Below, one piece after another: positions 61,309-64,000 of a stretch of 64,000 nucleotides of DNA. The notes below the pieces were generated by a model. That model was not told the origin of the DNA. It was given only the letters and a program-made list of their open reading frames with translations, and did not search any database. A program made the translations under genes and the position numbers. Position 1 is the first letter of the stretch, and every line of letters starts with the position of its first letter. The DNA is taken from positions 17,308,001-17,372,000 of the forward strand of contig OX327697.1 of the NCBI GenBank assembly GCA_946807835.1, read 5' to 3'. The stretch is from Ailanthus altissimus (taxonomy: Eukaryota; Streptophyta; Magnoliopsida; Sapindales; Simaroubaceae).

Positions 61309-62400
61309 ACCATATAATCCAGGCTCATTATACTCAAGAGTGTAAGCAGAATTAAAAGTATGAGATTAGATTTGCTTGAGCATACCTGATTGGAAGGTTT
61401 ACATTCTCATTAGCCAATCTCTAGCTAGCTGGTACTCTTCCAGTTCTATCTCAAGAGTTCTAATTTTTATTTGGGTGGACTTGGAGGAACTCGCCAGTGT
61501 TCTTGGTTCTTCTTCAAGGATCTCTTTGTTGAAATGTTGTTTTGGGGGCATATCAGACCTACTTTTAGGCTCCACTTCAACTTCTATTAACTCGGATGCT
61601 GAGTCTTCATTGGGCACAGGTTCTTCTTTCTCATCTTCTTGGGAGGCTTTCAACATGGTTGTCTGATCGAGCGTCACATCATGACTTATGATACTATTTA
61701 GTGGTGTCAAGTCTTTACACCACACCTTGTATCATTTTACTCTTTTAGGATATCCTATAAATATCCGTTTGATGGATCTAGGCAATTGAATATTCTGAGG
61801 TGGTCATACTTAGGAGAATTGCCAGACCATTTCTCTTCTGGCGTTTTGAAGTCAATTACTGAGAAGAAACTTCTATTAATCAAATAAGTTGCAATCACTA
61901 CAGCTTCTCCCTAAAATACCTTGGATATATTTGCATTAATAAGTATGCATCTAACCCTTTCAAGAGGGTCATATTCATCTTCTCAGTTATGCCATTCTAC
62001 TGTGGTGTTGATCTTACCATTCTATCCCTTGTAATCTTATGTTTAGCACAAAACCTATTAAACTCTCTATTGCAAAACTCGAGGCCATTATCAGTTCTGA
62101 ATCTCTTCACTCTTTTGCCAGTCTGATTCTCAACAAGTGCTTTTCAAGTCTTGAACGTATCGAACGCTTAATCCTTGCTTTTCAACACAAAGACCCACAG
62201 CTTCTTTGAATAGTCATCAATTAAACTGAGAAAATATCTGGCATCACTACAAGTCATTGTTTGAGCTGGTCCCCAAAGATTTGAGTGTATGTAGTCAAGA
62301 GTCTCCTTAGTCTTGTGCTCACCAGTACTAAATCTCACTCTATGTGCTTTCCAAAGTACGCAATGCTCACAAAACTCCAAGGGCTGGAACTTATCCTCAC
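61309..62400 (-). pseudogene. Copia integrase and linker region
   Basis: Integrase core: CEHCVLWKAHRVRF, then DYIHSNLWGPAQ and YFLSLIDDYSKKLWVFVLKS (62,168-62,380), carrying catalytic-region aspartates. The C-terminal integrase portion (about 61,740-62,160) is fragmented. The acidic linker before RT lies at 61,399-61,725. Confidence 0.85.
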
Positions 62401-62410
62401 CAAATGCCTT

Positions 62411-62599
62411 TTAACTAAATAACTCATTCAGGTTTTTCTCGCTTAGGTGTACCAGTCTAAGATACCATAACTTGGTTTGCATATTCTTATCATCTACAGA
62501 AAATAATACAGAACTACTCACAACTTCACCCTTAAGCACATAAATGCCTTTGTGCTTCTCTCCTCTCATTACCACTATAGGACCTTTCAACACTCTCAA
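62411..62599 (-). pseudogene. Copia GAG-pre-integrase domain
   Basis: KGIYVLKGEVV then LWYLRLVHLSEKNLNEL, equivalent to the LWHxRLGHxSxxxL motif with W-Y and V-H replacing W-H and G-H, so the zinc-binding histidine is altered. Confidence 0.82.
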
Positions 62600-62699
62600 A
62601 ATCCCTCTGCCTATCTTGATGGAACACCCATTCTAGTCTAAAGTCCCTAGTAAATCAAGTTCCTTTTAAGGTCAGGAATATACCTAACATCTATTAAAT

Positions 62700-63428
62700 C
62701 TCTCACTCGTCCATTATGCAACCTAAGTTTAATACTACAAATTTCCATCATCTAACATGCAATATCATTACTCATTAACACCTTACCACCACTAATAGGC
62801 TAAAAATTTATAAACCAAGACTTGTGCGAGCAAATGTAAAAATTACAGCTAGAATCAAGAACCCATTTTTCAGCATTCTTACCATCAGTAGCGACGAGTG
62901 TCTTGTGTTTTCTTCTCTAAATAATCTTTTATGAAGTGCCATTCTTTCTTACAGTAATAGCACTTCCTAAGAGTCCTGGACGTTGATCTTGAGCCCTTTT
63001 TTCTTCCATCTCTATATGAGAGCCTTCCTCTTATAGATAAACCTTTCTGCATTGCCCTTGATCTGCTTCCCTAATAACTTTGAGTTTAATGATGATTTCA
63101 CATCACTCATCGTTAAACTTTCTCTGCCGTAGAGTAACGTATCAACAAAACTCTCATAACTCTTAAGGAGTGAACTCAGTAAGATAATTGCTCTATCTTT
63201 ATCTTTTATCTTGATGTTGTTAGACTCAAGATTAAGAAAGATCTTATTGATGGCATCTATATGATCTTTTATCGGCATCCCCTCTGACATGGATAGTTGA
63301 TACAACTTCTTCTTTATATGCAATCTGTTGGCTAATAATTTTTGCTTATATAGGGAGTCAAGCTTTTTCCAAAGACCAATTATCGTGGTCTTACCTGCTA
63401 CTTCCCTCAATACTTCATCGCTCAACAA
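62700..63428 (-). pseudogene. Copia gag (UBN2 type) with damaged knuckle
   Basis: The UBN2-type gag core is open at 63,012-63,428 with LWKKLDSLYKQKLLANRL, KDHIDAINKIFLNLES and ILLSSLLKSYESFVDTLLYG. The zinc knuckle near 62,935-62,975 reads CYYCKKEWHFIKDY: the last cysteine is tyrosine and the conserved glycine is tryptophan. Confidence 0.87.
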
Positions 63429-63662
63429 TAAAATGATTATGCTGTGACCTTTTCTTGAATGTCCATTCTTTCTACTTAAGCTCTAAATAACTCTGGTGTC
63501 TTTTCTTCTTTACTAGATGAAGTTACAGTCTCCTCTAATGTCGAGCCTAACTGTTAGCTCACCAATAACGCCTTTACCTTCATCTTCCATAGATTGAAGT
63601 CATTTGTACCATTGAATTTCTTTACCTCATACTTGAGTGTGGCCATAACTGCTTAGAACCAA

Positions 63663-63677
63663 GCTCTAATACCAATT
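63663..63677 (-). other. Primer site of the right-edge copia element
   Basis: The minus strand reads TTGGTATTAGAGC, one mismatch from the tRNA-Met complement, adjacent to the 5' LTR. Confidence 0.85.
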
Positions 63678-64000
63678 TGTTAAAGCGGAAGCATATAAAT
63701 AAGTAATATAACCCAAAAAATATATCCAAAACAAGTAATTAAGGAACTTAAAAAGAGAAAGGTAGAAGAAGAACATAGAGAATTTATGTAGGTTGGTAAC
63801 TTGCCTATGTTTACGACGGATCAAGATCACTATTTCTTATTATTGAATCTCAAAGGTACTCACAAAATAGGTTTTTTTACAAGAAAGGCTCACAAAGAAA
63901 TACTCTCTCTTGATATCTATGAATTTTCTCTCACTAAGAATCATAAAGTATGTCTAAATCACAAAGTTTTCTTCAATACTCACTTAGATGTCACTAAGAT
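63678..64000 (-). repeat. 5' LTR of the right-edge copia element, partial
   Basis: Parallels 57,707-58,035 block by block (TATTGAATCTCAAAGG(C/T)ACTC; ATTTTCTCTCACTAAGAATC). The window ends inside it. Confidence 0.9.

Larger units (their letters stand above)
57707..64000 (-). mobile_element. Second copia retrotransposon, cut by the right edge
   Basis: Minus orientation. From the right: partial 5' LTR (63,678-64,000), primer site, gag, GAG-pre-integrase, integrase, RT, RNase H, and 3' LTR (57,707-58,420). Reading frames are broken but large ORFs remain, so it is less decayed than the copia element at 46-53 kb. A solo Athila-like LTR (59,945-61,303) interrupts it between integrase and RT. It sits directly upstream of the FKBP pseudogene start. 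Confidence 0.92.

Overview
The window looks like nuclear DNA of a flowering plant, probably a eudicot. It is AT-rich, has GT..AG introns, plant-type LTR retrotransposons with plant tRNA primer sites, and no operon-like gene packing. Only two host genes can be recognised; most of the sequence right of about 15.3 kb is nested, decayed retrotransposon.

Positions 1-13,580 (+) hold the C-terminal half of an exportin-7 (XPO7/RanBP16-type) gene. Fourteen exons join into one open frame of 523 codons plus stop with canonical splice sites, so this part looks intact. The start of the gene lies left of the window. Its introns carry tRNA-like SINEs, a 60-bp minisatellite, tandem duplications and one unexplained ORF. 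Positions 13,581-15,293 are 3' UTR and AT-rich intergenic DNA.

From about 15.3 to 43.15 kb lies one very old Ty3/gypsy element of Tat type in + orientation: 5' LTR, primer site, gag, protease, RT, RNase H, integrase, a degraded antisense ORF, and a 3' LTR. It has been a landing pad for others: a solo LTR of an Athila-like family (17.0-18.4 kb), a solo LTR of a second long-LTR family (21.6-24.3 kb), a truncated Athila-like element with gag, primer site and LTR (25.6-28.3 kb), a truncated family-2 LTR (28.3-30.1 kb), and, inside the 3' LTR, a stack up to four layers deep (33.7-42.8 kb). Most insertions keep a perfect 5-bp target-site duplication, so the insertion order can be read.

A MITE-like repeat (43.15-43.6 kb) and unrecognised AT-rich DNA follow. 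From 57,699 down to 45,502 (-) lies a dead FKBP-TPR immunophilin gene (ROF1/FKBP62-like). It is cut in its TPR exon by a 328-bp-LTR copia element (46.2-53.5 kb, itself carrying a family-2 solo LTR). It carries an 807-bp TRIM in an intron and has several stops, a frameshift and damaged splice sites. A second copia element (57.7 kb to beyond the right edge, -) sits about 7 bp upstream of its start codon and contains another Athila-like solo LTR.

No CRISPR, rRNA or functional tRNA gene was seen. The most unusual items are the layered solo LTRs with readable duplications, a GC-rich repeat cassette kept in the upstream part of the Athila-like LTRs in AT-rich surroundings, and the TRIM with a triplicated interior.
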